From Parachryseolinea silvisoli (GTDB lineage Bacteria > Bacteroidota > Bacteroidia > Cytophagales > Cyclobacteriaceae), in contig NZ_JAIOAO010000002.1 of NCBI RefSeq assembly GCF_021190955.1, forward strand, positions 1,674,001-1,738,000: a stretch of DNA of 64,000 bases, read 5' to 3'. Of the stretch, positions 7,296-15,921 are shown piece by piece. The translations under genes were made by a program, and so were the position numbers. A model generated the notes under the pieces. That model saw nothing but the letters and a program-made list of their open reading frames with translations, searched no databases and had not been told where the DNA came from. How positions within the stretch are numbered: position 1 is the first letter of the stretch; every line of letters starts with the position of its first letter.

Positions 7296-7927
7296 TGGAA
7301 GTAGCAGTCATCAAATCCAGCGGCGAGAAGACCAGCAAGAATATCAATCTTCCTGAGACTGTCTTCGGCATCGAGCCGAACGACCACGCCATCTACTTAG
7401 ACGTAAAGAGCTATCTGGCCAACCAACGTCAGGGTACGCATAAATCAAAGCAGCGTAACGAAATCTCCGGTTCAAGCAAAAAGCTGAAGAAGCAAAAAGG
7501 CACCGGTGGAGCTCGTGCGGGTAACATCAAGAACCCTCAGTTCAAAGGTGGTGGACGGATTTTCGGTCCTCAACCCCGTGACTACTCGTTCAAGTTGAAC
7601 AAGAAAGTAAAAGACCTGGCACGTAAGTCAGCGTTGACATACAAAGCGAAAGATAACTCAATCGCTATCCTTGAAGATTTCTCTTTCGAGGCTCCGAAGA
7701 CCAAGCAATATCTGTCGCTCCTGGCAGCATTGTCACTGTCCGATAAGAAGACGCTCCTCGTACTTCCGGAAGTTAATAAGAACGTAGTTCTTTCCGGTAG
7801 AAACATCCAGAACACAAAAATTACCACAGCCGATCAGATCAACACATACGATGTGATGAACGCTGACAGCGTGATCTTTGTCGAGAGCTCGATTACTAAA
7901 GTTGAGAACTTATTAAATAAAGCATAA
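7295..7927 (+). CDS. rplD: 50S ribosomal protein L4
   Basis: 210 aa (E. coli 201). It has the extended basic loop [21 protein letters not shown] that lines the exit tunnel (quoted up to the GG; residues about 67-87) and [15 protein letters not shown]. In E. coli L4 also represses the S10 operon; whether it does so here is unknown, since the leader differs. It overlaps rplC and rplW by one base each. Confidence 0.98.
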   Translation: MEVAVIKSSGEKTSKNINLPETVFGIEPNDHAIYLDVKSYLANQRQGTHKSKQRNEISGSSKKLKKQKGTGGARAGNIKNPQFKGGGRIFGPQPRDYSFKLNKKVKDLARKSALTYKAKDNSIAILEDFSFEAPKTKQYLSLLAALSLSDKKTLLVLPEVNKNVVLSGRNIQNTKITTADQINTYDVMNADSVIFVESSITKVENLLNKA

Positions 7928-8214
7928 TGAGTATCCTGAAGAGGCCATTGGTAACGGAGAAAGTTTCTGCCCTGAACGAAAAAGGTAAATACGGCTTTGT
8001 CGTGGATGCTGACGCTAACAAGGTAGAGATCAAGAAGGCCGTTGAAAAACAATATGGCGTAAACGTAGAGAAAGTAAATACCATGAATGTAATGGGTAAG
8101 AAAAAGACCCGCTACACCAAAACAGGTATCCTTTCCGGTCGCCGCCCCAGCTACAAGAAAGCTGTGGTGACCCTTGCACAAGGCGAAGTAATAGATTTTT
8201 ATAGCAACGTATAA
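7927..8214 (+). CDS. rplW: 50S ribosomal protein L23
   Basis: 95 aa (E. coli 100). Starts [20 protein letters not shown]; contains YGFVVDADANKVEIKKAVE and the basic arm KKKTRYTKTG. It sits at the tunnel exit and is the docking site for trigger factor and SRP. The start overlaps the rplD stop by one base. Confidence 0.97.
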   Translation: MSILKRPLVTEKVSALNEKGKYGFVVDADANKVEIKKAVEKQYGVNVEKVNTMNVMGKKKTRYTKTGILSGRRPSYKKAVVTLAQGEVIDFYSNV

Positions 8215-8224
8215 TTTTTGAGCC

Positions 8225-9049
8225 ATGGCGTTGAAGAAACTTAAACCAGTAACGGCCGGTACGCGTCATAGACTCGCGCCCTCGTTCGATGACATTACTG
8301 CATCGAAGCCGGAGAAGTCGCTGGTAAAAACGATAAAGAAGACCGGTGGACGTAACAGCAATGGCAAAATGTCCATGCGCTACATCGGTGGTGGCCACAA
8401 GCAAAAAGGAAGAGAGATCGACTTCAAACGTAACAAGGCGGGTGTTCCTGCCACGGTGAAGTCTATCGAGTACGATCCGACGCGTACAGCGCGTATCGCC
8501 CTGCTTTACTATGCTGATGGTTTTAAGACATATATCCTTGCTCCGGACGGCCTGAAAGCAGGTCAGCAAGTTATCTCGGGTGCTGATGTAGCTCCTGAAG
8601 TAGGTAACGCGCTGCCGCTGGCAAAGATTCCGGTTGGTACAATCGTACACAACGTTGAGCTGAAGCCAGGTAGAGGCGGTGCAATCGCCCGTTCTGCCGG
8701 TACCTTCGTGCAGCTGCTGGCCCGTGAAAACGGTATGGCTACGCTGAAGATGCCTTCTGGCGAGATGCGTAACGTGATGGACGTATGTATGGCAACAGTA
8801 GGTGCTACTTCAAACGCTGACCACATGAACGAAAGTGTTGGTAAAGCTGGTCGTAGCCGCTGGAGAGGTATCCGCCCCCGCACACGTGCAGTAGCGATGA
8901 ACCCTGTCGATCACCCGATGGGTGGTGGTGAAGGTCGTGCTTCTGGTGGTCACCCGCGCTCACGCAACGGTCTCTATACAAAAGGTAAGAAGACTCGTCA
9001 TCCGAAGAAATATTCCGATCGTCTAATCATATCTAGAAGGAAAAAATAA
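8225..9049 (+). CDS. rplB: 50S ribosomal protein L2
   Basis: 274 aa (E. coli 273). Conserved C-terminal block [17 protein letters not shown] with the histidine near the peptidyl transferase centre (equivalent to E. coli His229), and the RNA-binding segment [18 protein letters not shown]. Primary 23S rRNA binder needed for subunit joining. It starts 10 bp after rplW and overlaps rpsS by one base. Confidence 0.98.
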   Translation: MALKKLKPVTAGTRHRLAPSFDDITASKPEKSLVKTIKKTGGRNSNGKMSMRYIGGGHKQKGREIDFKRNKAGVPATVKSIEYDPTRTARIALLYYADGFKTYILAPDGLKAGQQVISGADVAPEVGNALPLAKIPVGTIVHNVELKPGRGGAIARSAGTFVQLLARENGMATLKMPSGEMRNVMDVCMATVGATSNADHMNESVGKAGRSRWRGIRPRTRAVAMNPVDHPMGGGEGRASGGHPRSRNGLYTKGKKTRHPKKYSDRLIISRRKK

Positions 9050-9327
9050 TGGGACGCTCAATTAAGAAAGGTCCGTACTGCGACAACCGTCTGATGAAGA
9101 AGGTTGAGACGGCAGAGAAGTCAGGTAAAAAGTCTGTGATCAAGACCTGGTCACGTCGCTCGACAATCACACCTGACCTTATCGGCAATACCTTCGCGGT
9201 ACATAATGGAAATAAATTCATTCCTGTTTATGTAACGGAGAATATGGTAGGTCACAAGCTTGGCGAATTCGCCCCGACCCGCACGTTCCGTGGTCACTCA
9301 GGAAACAAGAAAGATAACGCTAGGTAA
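9049..9327 (+). CDS. rpsS: 30S ribosomal protein S19
   Basis: 92 aa, the same length as in E. coli. Starts [18 protein letters not shown]; contains [22 protein letters not shown] and the closing [18 protein letters not shown]. Head protein of the 30S subunit that pairs with S13. It overlaps the rplB stop by one base. Confidence 0.97.
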   Translation: MGRSIKKGPYCDNRLMKKVETAEKSGKKSVIKTWSRRSTITPDLIGNTFAVHNGNKFIPVYVTENMVGHKLGEFAPTRTFRGHSGNKKDNAR

Positions 9328-9329
9328 TC

Positions 9330-9800
9330 ATGGAAACTGTAGCGAAAAAAACAAAACGTTCAGTATTAAAGCGTGAACAACGCGATGCCCGGAAAGAGAC
9401 CGCTAAGACCGGACCTTCTGTGGCAAAATTGAAAAATGTGCCGACCTCTCCGCGCAAAATGCGCCTGGTGGCTGACTTGATCCGCGGTGTACGTGTGAAC
9501 AAGGCACTGAACATTCTGAAATATGAGCCCAAAATCGGTGCAGGCAAGCTTGAAAAGCTGCTGTTGTCCGCTATCTCTAGCTGGGAAGCGAAACACACCG
9601 ATGTGAAGCTGGAAGAAGCCGACCTGTACGTAAAAGACATTTTCGTAGACGGCGGCCGTATTCTGAAAAGACTGCGCCCTGCACCGCAAGGCCGTGCGCA
9701 CCGCATCAGAAAGCGTTCGAACCACGTAACACTAATCGTGGATAGCTTCAAAAAAGAAGGCTCAGAAGTGGCAACAACTGACAAAGAAACTAAGGAATAA
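9330..9800 (+). CDS. rplV: 50S ribosomal protein L22, extended at both ends
   Basis: 156 aa, against about 110 in E. coli. The core ([20 protein letters not shown] through the tunnel hairpin [20 protein letters not shown]) begins near residue 32. Before it lies a basic N-terminal extension ([20 protein letters not shown]), and about 20 extra residues follow the core. The hairpin forms part of the exit-tunnel constriction where macrolides act. The start is 2 bp after rpsS and the stop overlaps rpsC by one base. Confidence 0.96.
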   Translation: METVAKKTKRSVLKREQRDARKETAKTGPSVAKLKNVPTSPRKMRLVADLIRGVRVNKALNILKYEPKIGAGKLEKLLLSAISSWEAKHTDVKLEEADLYVKDIFVDGGRILKRLRPAPQGRAHRIRKRSNHVTLIVDSFKKEGSEVATTDKETKE

Positions 9801-10651
9801 TGGGACAGAAGATTAATCCAATAGGCCTGCGCTTAGGCATCGTACGTGGCTGGGATAGTGCCTGGTACGGTGGCAAGACCTTCGCTGATAAACTGGTTGA
9901 AGATCAGAAGATCAGAGAGTATGTTCAGGCTCGTATTCCCAAAGGCGGTATCGCCAAGGTTGTCATTGAACGCACGCTGAAACGCATTACGTTGACCATT
10001 CACACGGCTCGTCCCGGTGTTGTAATTGGTAAAGGCGGTGGCGAAGTAGATAAGATCAAAGAAGAGCTGAAGAAGATCACGAACAAAGATGTTCAGATCA
10101 ATATCTACGAAATCAAGCGTCCTGAATTGGATGCGAAATTGGTAGGTGAGTCTATCGGCCAGCAGATCGAAGCCCGTATCTCTTACAAGCGTGCGATGAA
10201 GCAAGCGATTGCCTCGGCGATGCGTGTAGGTGCAGAAGGCATCAAAATTAAAACTTCAGGTCGTCTGGCCGGTGCCGATATGGCGCGGACAGAACAATAT
10301 AAAGAAGGTCGGATCCCCCTGCATACGCTGCGTGCGGATATTGACTATGCTCTTTCTGAAGCACAGACTGTATACGGCAAGATCGGTATCAAGGTATGGA
10401 TCTTCAAAGGTGAGGTTTACGGCAAGCGTGACCTGTCACCGAACGTAGGTCTGGCCAGCAATTCAGGCGGTGAGCAGCGCGGTGACAACCGTGGTGGTGG
10501 CCGTGGTGATCGCAACGAACGCGGTGGTAACCGTGGTGGTGGTGATCGTCGTGGAGGCGGAGGAGGAGATCGTCGTGGCGGTGGTCGCGATAGCGGTGGT
10601 GGACGTCCCGGCGGTGGTAATCGCGGTGGTGGACCCAGAAGAAACGGTTAA
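9800..10651 (+). CDS. rpsC: 30S ribosomal protein S3 with a Gly/Arg-rich tail
   Basis: 283 aa, about 50 longer than E. coli S3. The core has the KH domain ([17 protein letters not shown]) and the mRNA-entry region ending at [10 protein letters not shown]-like sequence ([18 protein letters not shown]). From about residue 218 on, the tail is almost entirely Gly, Arg, Asp and Asn with RGG-type repeats ([18 protein letters not shown] and similar). Such tails are typical of RNA-binding proteins and are usually disordered. S3 helps form the mRNA entry site and helicase. It overlaps rplV by one base. Confidence 0.97.
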   Translation: MGQKINPIGLRLGIVRGWDSAWYGGKTFADKLVEDQKIREYVQARIPKGGIAKVVIERTLKRITLTIHTARPGVVIGKGGGEVDKIKEELKKITNKDVQINIYEIKRPELDAKLVGESIGQQIEARISYKRAMKQAIASAMRVGAEGIKIKTSGRLAGADMARTEQYKEGRIPLHTLRADIDYALSEAQTVYGKIGIKVWIFKGEVYGKRDLSPNVGLASNSGGEQRGDNRGGGRGDRNERGGNRGGGDRRGGGGGDRRGGGRDSGGGRPGGGNRGGGPRRNG

Positions 10652-10683
10652 TTAACATTACGAACGTATAAAGTCAGGCAATC

Positions 10684-11103
10684 ATGTTACAGCCTAAACG
10701 AACGAAATTTAGAAAGATGCAGAAGGGTCGCGTGAAAGGTATCGCGACGCGTGGTCACTCCATCGCCTTCGGATCTTTCGCACTGAAATCGCTGGAAGGC
10801 GGCTGGATTACAGCTCGTCAGCTTGAAGCGGCCCGTATCGCTGTGACCCGCGCCATGAAGCGTGAAGGTCAGGTGTGGATCCGGATCTTCCCCGACAAAC
10901 CGATTACCCGCAAGCCTGCTGAAGTGCGGATGGGTAAAGGTAAAGGTGCCCCGGAATATTGGGTAGCCGTCGTGAAGCCTGGCACAATCCTGTTCGAAGC
11001 AGGTGGTGTGAATCTGGCCACTGCCAAAGAAGCCCTGAAACTGGCTGAAGGCAAGCTGCCGTTCAAAACTAAGTTTACGGTTCGACCTGACTACGTAGAA
11101 TAA
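10684..11103 (+). CDS. rplP: 50S ribosomal protein L16
   Basis: 139 aa (E. coli 136). Starts [19 protein letters not shown]; contains [18 protein letters not shown] and [20 protein letters not shown]. It organises the A-site region of the 50S subunit; the arginine hydroxylated in E. coli L16 lies in the conserved loop. Starts 32 bp after rpsC, the first real gap in the operon. Confidence 0.97.
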   Translation: MLQPKRTKFRKMQKGRVKGIATRGHSIAFGSFALKSLEGGWITARQLEAARIAVTRAMKREGQVWIRIFPDKPITRKPAEVRMGKGKGAPEYWVAVVKPGTILFEAGGVNLATAKEALKLAEGKLPFKTKFTVRPDYVE

Positions 11104-11106
11104 GCC

Positions 11107-11304
11107 ATGAAAGCAACTGAAATTAAAGGACTGAGCGTAGCCGAGCTGAAAGAAAAGATCGGCTCCGAAAAGGAAGCGCTGCGTAAAATGCAATTTGCGC
11201 ATCAGATCTCGTCGGTAGAAAATCCGATGAAACTGAAGGAGACCCGCAAGCTGATCGCCCGCCTCAACACCGAGCTGACAGTGAAGCAGAACGCAACGAA
11301 ATAA
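11107..11304 (+). CDS. rpmC: 50S ribosomal protein L29
   Basis: 65 aa (E. coli 63). Helical hairpin protein: LSVAELKEKIGSEKEALRKMQFAH, then NPMKLKETRKLIARLNTEL. Sits near the tunnel exit beside L23. Starts 3 bp after rplP. Confidence 0.96.
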   Translation: MKATEIKGLSVAELKEKIGSEKEALRKMQFAHQISSVENPMKLKETRKLIARLNTELTVKQNATK

Positions 11305-11332
11305 TAACATCAACCAATAACGACATAACGTT

Positions 11333-11599
11333 ATGGAACTTAACGAAGAGCGTAACGAACGCAAAGAAAGGATCGGTAAAGTGACTAGCAACAAGATGCA
11401 GAAAACCATCACCGTTGCAGTTGACCGTAAAGTAAAGCACCCGATCTACGGTAAATTCGTGAACCGGACTACCAAGTTCAAGGCGCACGACGAAGAAAAC
11501 ACCGCAGGTATCGGCGATACCGTACGCATCATGGAGACTCGTCCCCTGAGCAAGGATAAGCGCTGGAGACTGGTGGAAGTCATCGAGAAGGCAAAATAA
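11333..11599 (+). CDS. rpsQ: 30S ribosomal protein S17
   Basis: 88 aa (E. coli 84). OB-fold protein: [40 protein letters not shown] and [20 protein letters not shown]. Primary 16S rRNA binder. The last gene before a 112-bp gap leading to rplN. Confidence 0.97.
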   Translation: MELNEERNERKERIGKVTSNKMQKTITVAVDRKVKHPIYGKFVNRTTKFKAHDEENTAGIGDTVRIMETRPLSKDKRWRLVEVIEKAK

Positions 11600-11711
11600 G
11601 GTTTTCTGTCCGTGGTGTTGGCTTGCTATCGCAGGCTGATGATATCGCGGAGAGTATAATCTGAACAGCTCTGAGGCTTATTAAGAGAAACTGAATAGAA
11701 GATAAAAAATT
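11600..11711 (+). promoter_or_regulatory. 112-bp leader-like gap before rplN
   Basis: The S10-type and spc-type gene blocks meet here. The gap is much longer than its neighbours. It contains TATAAT at 11655-11660, which is an enterobacterial -10 and not expected to work in this phylum, and no TAnnTTTG box. A GATATC palindrome in GATGATATCGCGG could pair with the upstream TATCGC. A regulatory or RNA-processing role is possible but not shown. Confidence 0.3.
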
Positions 11712-12080
11712 ATGATACGCACCGAATCCAGACTTACTGTAGCTGACAATAGCGGAGCCAAAGAAGTGCTTTGTATGCACGTACTGGGCGGCACAGGAAG
11801 ACGTTACGCTTCCGTTGGCGACAAGATTGTCGTGACTGTAAAGTCTGCCATGCCCAGCAGCCAGGTGAAGAAAGGTACTGTCACCAAAGCGGTTGTTGTA
11901 CGGACCACGAAAGAAGTGAGAAGAAAGGACGGATCATACATCCGTTTCGAAGATAATGCTGCCGTGTTGCTGAACAACCAGGACGAGCCCCGTGGAACCC
12001 GTATTTTCGGTCCCGTGGCGCGTGAGCTTCGCGAAAAGCAATTCATGAAGATTGTTTCACTGGCACCTGAAGTTATTTAA
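11712..12080 (+). CDS. rplN: 50S ribosomal protein L14
   Basis: 122 aa (E. coli 123). Starts [20 protein letters not shown], with [14 protein letters not shown] and the C-terminal [15 protein letters not shown]. It lies on the 50S face, forms bridge B8 to 16S rRNA and contacts L19. First gene of the spc-type block; 3 bp before rplX. Confidence 0.97.
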   Translation: MIRTESRLTVADNSGAKEVLCMHVLGGTGRRYASVGDKIVVTVKSAMPSSQVKKGTVTKAVVVRTTKEVRRKDGSYIRFEDNAAVLLNNQDEPRGTRIFGPVARELREKQFMKIVSLAPEVI

Positions 12081-12083
12081 GCC

Positions 12084-12434
12084 ATGGAAAAGACAAACAC
12101 ACAAAAAGTAAAGCTGCACATCCGCAAGGGTGACCGCGTGCGTGTTATCGCCGGCGACGACAAAGGCAAAGAAGGTACGGTACTCGAGATTTTGACCTCG
12201 AAAAACCGCGCCACCGTTGAAGGCGTCAATATTGTGACGAAGCACACGAAGCCGTCTGCAGGCAAGCCTGAAGGCGGAATCAACAAGACTGAGGCATCTA
12301 TCCACATCAGTAACCTGCAACTCATTGACGGCTCGGGTAAGCTTACCCGCACAGGCCGCAAGGTGAACGAGAAGGGTAAACTGCAGAGATATTCTAAGAA
12401 AACCGGAGATTTTATAACGAATGGCAACTCCTAG
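12084..12434 (+). CDS. rplX: 50S ribosomal protein L24
   Basis: 116 aa (E. coli 104). KOW motif [21 protein letters not shown] at about residues 15-35 (given here up to 20 residues plus E) and the family segment [13 protein letters not shown]. Assembly initiator at the 5' end of 23S rRNA. Its last 14 bases overlap the start of rplE in another frame. Confidence 0.96.
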   Translation: MEKTNTQKVKLHIRKGDRVRVIAGDDKGKEGTVLEILTSKNRATVEGVNIVTKHTKPSAGKPEGGINKTEASIHISNLQLIDGSGKLTRTGRKVNEKGKLQRYSKKTGDFITNGNS

Positions 12435-12972
12435 ATTAAAAGACAAATACTCGAAAGAGATTGTCCCTGCGCTTAAGCAGAAGTTCGAATATACGTCGAT
12501 CATGCAGGTTCCGAAGATCGAGAAGATCTGCATCAACAAAGGTATGGGCGTAGCCGTAACCGATAAGAAGCTGATCGACGCGGCGCTGGAAGAAATCAGC
12601 ACGATCACCGGCCAAAAGGCTGTATCGACCAAGTCGAAGAAAGCGATCTCGAATTTTAAGCTCCGTGAAAACATGCCGATCGGTGTGCGTGTAACGCTGC
12701 GCGGCGACAAAATGTACGAGTTCATGGATCGCCTGATGAGCATCGCCCTGCCCCGTGTACGGGACTTCCGCGGTGTGAACAACAAAGGTTTTGATGGTCG
12801 TGGCAACTACACCCTGGGTGTAAAAGAGCAGATTATCTTTCCGGAGATCGCAATCGACAAGGTTAACAAAATCAGCGGTATGGACATTACGTTCGTAACC
12901 TCTGCCCAAACAGACGAAGAGAGCTTTGAGCTGCTGAAAGCATTCGGTATGCCCTTTGCCACTAAAAACTAA
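12421..12972 (+). CDS. rplE: 50S ribosomal protein L5
   Basis: 183 aa (E. coli 179). Contains [32 protein letters not shown] and the conserved [19 protein letters not shown]. Binds 5S rRNA in the central protuberance. The ATG lies 14 bp inside rplX, so translation of the two is probably coupled. Confidence 0.97.
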   Translation: MATPRLKDKYSKEIVPALKQKFEYTSIMQVPKIEKICINKGMGVAVTDKKLIDAALEEISTITGQKAVSTKSKKAISNFKLRENMPIGVRVTLRGDKMYEFMDRLMSIALPRVRDFRGVNNKGFDGRGNYTLGVKEQIIFPEIAIDKVNKISGMDITFVTSAQTDEESFELLKAFGMPFATKN

Positions 12973-12980
12973 TAACGAGC

Positions 12981-13250
12981 ATGGCTAAATTATCAGTAAT
13001 AGCAAGACAGACCAAGCGCGAGAAGCTGGTTGCTACTTATGCTGCAAAGCGTAAGGCCCTGAAAGAGGCTGGCGACTACGCCGCCCTGGACAAACTGCCC
13101 CGGAATGCATCACCGGTTCGTCTTCACAACCGCTGCAAACTGACCGGTCGTCCGAAGGGTTATATCGGCAAATTTGGTATTTGTCGTAACGTTTTCCGCG
13201 AAATGGCGTCTGCCGGTAAAATACCTGGCGTAACAAAGGCTAGCTGGTAA
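12981..13250 (+). CDS. rpsN: 30S ribosomal protein S14, zinc-free form
   Basis: 89 aa. Lacks the CxxC pairs of the zinc-binding short form; it has the longer N-terminal part ([20 protein letters not shown]) and the conserved [37 protein letters not shown]. Zinc-independent S14 of the 30S head. 8 bp after rplE. The next gene is 152 bp away, across a regulatory region. Confidence 0.96.
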   Translation: MAKLSVIARQTKREKLVATYAAKRKALKEAGDYAALDKLPRNASPVRLHNRCKLTGRPKGYIGKFGICRNVFREMASAGKIPGVTKASW

Positions 13251-13287
13251 GCGCCTGCGTCTCAACATATTGGTTGCTGAGTATCTT

Positions 13288-13307
13288 GGTCTCCTATAGG
13301 AGAAACC
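13288..13307 (+). other. Hairpin after rpsN
   Basis: CTCC-TATA-GGAG (13291-13302) flanked by GGT and ACC that can extend the stem with a small bulge. No T-run follows. It lies 38 bp past the rpsN stop and 10 bp before the internal promoter; it could be an RNA-processing or protein-binding site. Confidence 0.4.
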
Positions 13308-13316
13308 TGGTAACAG

Positions 13317-13347
13317 TTTGGATAATATAAATTGTTATATATCTTTG
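13317..13347 (+). promoter_or_regulatory. Internal promoter before rpsH
   Basis: TTTG at 13317-13320, exactly 19 bp, TATCTTTG at 13340-13347: a full consensus match with the same spacing and the same -7 octamer as the promoter before rplC. Expected start near 13352-13354, leader about 50 nt. The distal genes rpsH to rplQ can thus be transcribed separately. Confidence 0.8.
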
Positions 13348-13385
13348 CAGCCCGGTTTGAAAAAACACGGGCTTGCTTTTTAATT
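13347..13385 (+). terminator. Terminator-like hairpin overlapping the rpsH promoter
   Basis: AGCCCG at 13349-13354 pairs with CGGGCT at 13368-13373 (a GC pair can extend it with one bulge), followed by TGCTTTTTAATT. In RNA read through from rpsN this is an attenuator-like terminator. RNA started at the internal promoter would lack part of the left arm. Confidence 0.45.
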
Positions 13386-13402
13386 AAAAGGACGAAAATA
13401 AA

Positions 13403-13801
13403 ATGACTGATCCGATAGCAGATTACTTAACCCGGTTGCGGAACGCCATTAAGGCCAACCACCGTGTAGTGGAGATCCCTGCATCCAACCTCAAAAAAGA
13501 AATCACAAAGGTTCTTTTTGACAAGGGTTATATCCTGAACTACAAGTTCGAAGATGTGGCCAACCGCCAGGGCAACATTAAAATTGCCCTCAAGTACAAC
13601 CCGGAAACCCGGCAATCCGCGATTACCAAGTTGGAGCGTATTAGCTCTCCTGGTTTGCGTGACTACCGCGGCGCGGATGCGCTGCCCCGTGTACTCAACG
13701 GCTTGGGTGTGGCGATCCTGTCTACTTCGAAAGGAGTGATTACAGACAAGGAAGCTCGCAACCTGAACGTAGGTGGTGAAGTACTGTGTTTCGTCTACTA
13801 A
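13403..13801 (+). CDS. rpsH: 30S ribosomal protein S8
   Basis: 132 aa (E. coli 130). Starts [20 protein letters not shown]; ends with the conserved [28 protein letters not shown]. Primary binder of 16S helix 21; in E. coli it represses the spc operon at the rplE message. Here it is the first gene after the internal promoter, which would suit it as a regulator of the distal block (inference). Confidence 0.97.
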   Translation: MTDPIADYLTRLRNAIKANHRVVEIPASNLKKEITKVLFDKGYILNYKFEDVANRQGNIKIALKYNPETRQSAITKLERISSPGLRDYRGADALPRVLNGLGVAILSTSKGVITDKEARNLNVGGEVLCFVY

Positions 13802-13816
13802 TAAAGGAAAAGAGCA

Positions 13817-14368
13817 ATGTCACGTATAGGAAATAAACCCGTTTCAATTCCCTCTGGCGTAACGTTCAACTTTGCTAACCACAAAGTAAGCGTGAAAGGC
13901 CCGAAGGGTGAACTTCACCAGGCTGTGGATCCTGATTTTATCATCAAGCAGGAAAACGGCGAAGTGACTGTTCAGCGTCCTACCGAGCAGAAACGTCACA
14001 AGGCCATGCACGGTCTGTACCGCGCATTGATTGCCAACATGGTAGAAGGTGTATCGAAAGGCTACCGTCATCAGCTCGAGCTGGTGGGTGTAGGTTACAA
14101 AGCCGCTGCCCAGTCAAACGTACTGGAGCTTAGCTTAGGTTACTCTCACAACGTGTTCCTGGCAGTGCCCTCAGAAGTGAAAGTAACGACCCAGCAGGAG
14201 AAAGGTCAAAACCCGACCATCATCCTGGAAGGCATCGACAAACAGCTGATGGGTCAAGTAGCAGCCAAAATCAAATCGCTTCGTAAAGTTGAGCCTTACA
14301 AAGGTAAAGGTGTTCGCTTCACTGGTGAGTTTGTACGCAGAAAAGCTGGTAAAGCTGCTTCTAAATAA
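13817..14368 (+). CDS. rplF: 50S ribosomal protein L6
   Basis: 183 aa (E. coli 177). Two repeated domains: SRIGNKPVSIPSGVTF, then the second domain with the signature KIKSLRKVEPYKGKGVRF. Located near the L7/L12 stalk base and the factor-binding site. 15 bp after rpsH. Confidence 0.97.
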   Translation: MSRIGNKPVSIPSGVTFNFANHKVSVKGPKGELHQAVDPDFIIKQENGEVTVQRPTEQKRHKAMHGLYRALIANMVEGVSKGYRHQLELVGVGYKAAAQSNVLELSLGYSHNVFLAVPSEVKVTTQQEKGQNPTIILEGIDKQLMGQVAAKIKSLRKVEPYKGKGVRFTGEFVRRKAGKAASK

Positions 14369-14408
14369 AATTAAGTAGACACTAAAGCATCATAGAGCAT
14401 AGAAAGCT

Positions 14409-14759
14409 ATGGCAGGCAAGAATAGAGAAAGACGTGCGAGAATCAAGGCGGGTGTTCGCAAGAAATTGAGTGGCACCACCGAGAGACCGCGATTATCCGT
14501 GTTCAGAAGCAACCGTGGTCTGTATGTACAGATCATCGACGACCTGAAAGGGGTAACCCTGGTAGCTGCTTCAACCAGCGAATTGGGCGAGAAGACGGCG
14601 TTGAACATCGAGAGCTCGAAGAGCGTTGGAAAGAAGATCGCCGAAAAGGCAATCTCTAACGGGATCCAGACTATCGTGTTTGACCGCAACGGATATTTGT
14701 ATCACGGAAATATTAAGGCTTTGGCAGAAGGTGCCAGAGAAGGTGGTTTAAAATTCTAA
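14409..14759 (+). CDS. rplR: 50S ribosomal protein L18
   Basis: 116 aa (E. coli 117). Basic N-terminus, then [20 protein letters not shown] and the conserved end [20 protein letters not shown], with the usual GLKF terminus. Binds 5S rRNA with L5. 40 bp after rplF. Confidence 0.97.
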   Translation: MAGKNRERRARIKAGVRKKLSGTTERPRLSVFRSNRGLYVQIIDDLKGVTLVAASTSELGEKTALNIESSKSVGKKIAEKAISNGIQTIVFDRNGYLYHGNIKALAEGAREGGLKF

Positions 14760-14769
14760 GAACTGAAAT

Positions 14770-15288
14770 ATGTCAGTAAGCAATATTAGCACAGTAAAAG
14801 CCAGCGAAATCGACCTGAAGGAGCGTGTTGTAGCCATTGAGCGTGTTGCGAAAGTGGTGAAAGGCGGTCGCCGGTTCAGCTTCGCAGCGATCGTAGTAGT
14901 AGGAGATGGTAACGGTGTAGTAGGTTACGGACTTGGTAAGGCCAACGAAGTAACAGATGCTATCACTAAAGGCATCGACGACGCGAAAAAGCACCTGGTG
15001 AAAGTGCCGATCATTAAAGGCACTGTGCCGCACGAATCAATCGGCAAATTTGGTGGTGGATTCGTACTGCTGAAGCCTGCTTCGCCCGGTACAGGTGTAA
15101 TCGCCGGTGGTGCGATGCGTGCTGTGCTCGAGAGTGCCGGTGTTCACAACGTATTGGCTAAGTCTAAAGGCTCGTCTAACCCGCACAACGTGGTGAAGGC
15201 TACTTTCAAAGCCCTTACGACTATGCGTGATGCGTACACTGTCGCTAAGAACAGAGGTGTTTCATTGTCCAAAGTATTTAACGGCTAA
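14770..15288 (+). CDS. rpsE: 30S ribosomal protein S5
   Basis: 172 aa (E. coli 167). Double-stranded RNA-binding part [20 protein letters not shown] with [20 protein letters not shown], then the C-terminal domain [19 protein letters not shown]. Important for decoding accuracy; the spectinomycin-site loop is the KGGRRFS region. 10 bp after rplR. Confidence 0.97.
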   Translation: MSVSNISTVKASEIDLKERVVAIERVAKVVKGGRRFSFAAIVVVGDGNGVVGYGLGKANEVTDAITKGIDDAKKHLVKVPIIKGTVPHESIGKFGGGFVLLKPASPGTGVIAGGAMRAVLESAGVHNVLAKSKGSSNPHNVVKATFKALTTMRDAYTVAKNRGVSLSKVFNG

Positions 15289-15293
15289 GCGTC

Positions 15294-15473
15294 ATGGCAA
15301 AAGTACAGATCATTCAGACCCGTAGCATGATTAAAAGACCCGAGACGCAGCAACGCACGATGGTGGCGTTGGGCCTGGGCAGAATCAACAAGTCAGTAGA
15401 AGTGGAGCTCACTCCTCAGATCGCTGGCATGGTTCGCAAAGTGAATCATTTGATCACCGTAAAAGAGCTGTAA
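15294..15473 (+). CDS. rpmD: 50S ribosomal protein L30
   Basis: 59 aa, the same length as E. coli L30. Reading from the ATG at 15294: MAKVQIIQTRSMIKRP, then the family core VALGLGRINKSVEV and the end MVRKVNHLITVKEL. It fills the expected place between rpsE (5 bp before) and rplO (1 bp after). A small 50S protein found in most but not all bacteria. Confidence 0.97.
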   Translation: MAKVQIIQTRSMIKRPETQQRTMVALGLGRINKSVEVELTPQIAGMVRKVNHLITVKEL

Positions 15474-15474
15474 G

Positions 15475-15921
15475 ATGAAGCTGCATACACTGAAACCTGC
15501 AGAAGGTTCAACAAAGACAAATAAACGACTTGGTCGTGGTCAGGGTTCTGGCGGTAGCACTGCCGGCCGTGGTCATAAAGGTGCCCAGTCTCGTTCTGGC
15601 TACGCGAAGAAGTCAGGTTTTGAAGGTGGTCAGATGCCCCTCCAGCGTCGTGTTCCTAAATTCGGTTTTAAGAACAACAACAAAGAATATTTCAAAGCCA
15701 TTAACCTCGACGTACTGGAAGGCGTTGCAGCAAAAGCCAGCACTGGCGCTTTGACACTGCAAGTGCTTATCGAGAACGGTCTCATAGGTAAGAATGACAA
15801 GGTGAAAGTATTGGGCAGGGGTGAATTGAAGGCCAAGGTAACTGTGGAAGCTCACGCTTTCTCTACATCGGCAACACAAGCTATTGAAAAGGCCGGCGGT
15901 ACAGCCACAACGGTGAAATAA
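15475..15921 (+). CDS. rplO: 50S ribosomal protein L15
   Basis: 148 aa (E. coli 144). Starts MKLHTLKPAEGSTKTNKRLG followed by the glycine/arginine-rich arm RGQGSGGSTAGRGHKGAQSR, then LQRRVPKFGF and the C-terminal KVTVEAHAFSTSATQAIEKA. Late-assembly protein buried in 23S rRNA. It overlaps secY by one base. Confidence 0.97.
   Translation: MKLHTLKPAEGSTKTNKRLGRGQGSGGSTAGRGHKGAQSRSGYAKKSGFEGGQMPLQRRVPKFGFKNNNKEYFKAINLDVLEGVAAKASTGALTLQVLIENGLIGKNDKVKVLGRGELKAKVTVEAHAFSTSATQAIEKAGGTATTVK

Noticed and set aside
11655-11660. TATAAT before rplN
   Set aside because: An enterobacterial -10 box; the housekeeping sigma factor of this phylum uses TAnnTTTG, and no -33 TTTG stands at the right distance.
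12057-12806. 249-codon frame antisense to rplX and rplE
   Set aside because: Shadow of two highly conserved ribosomal genes; no support of its own.
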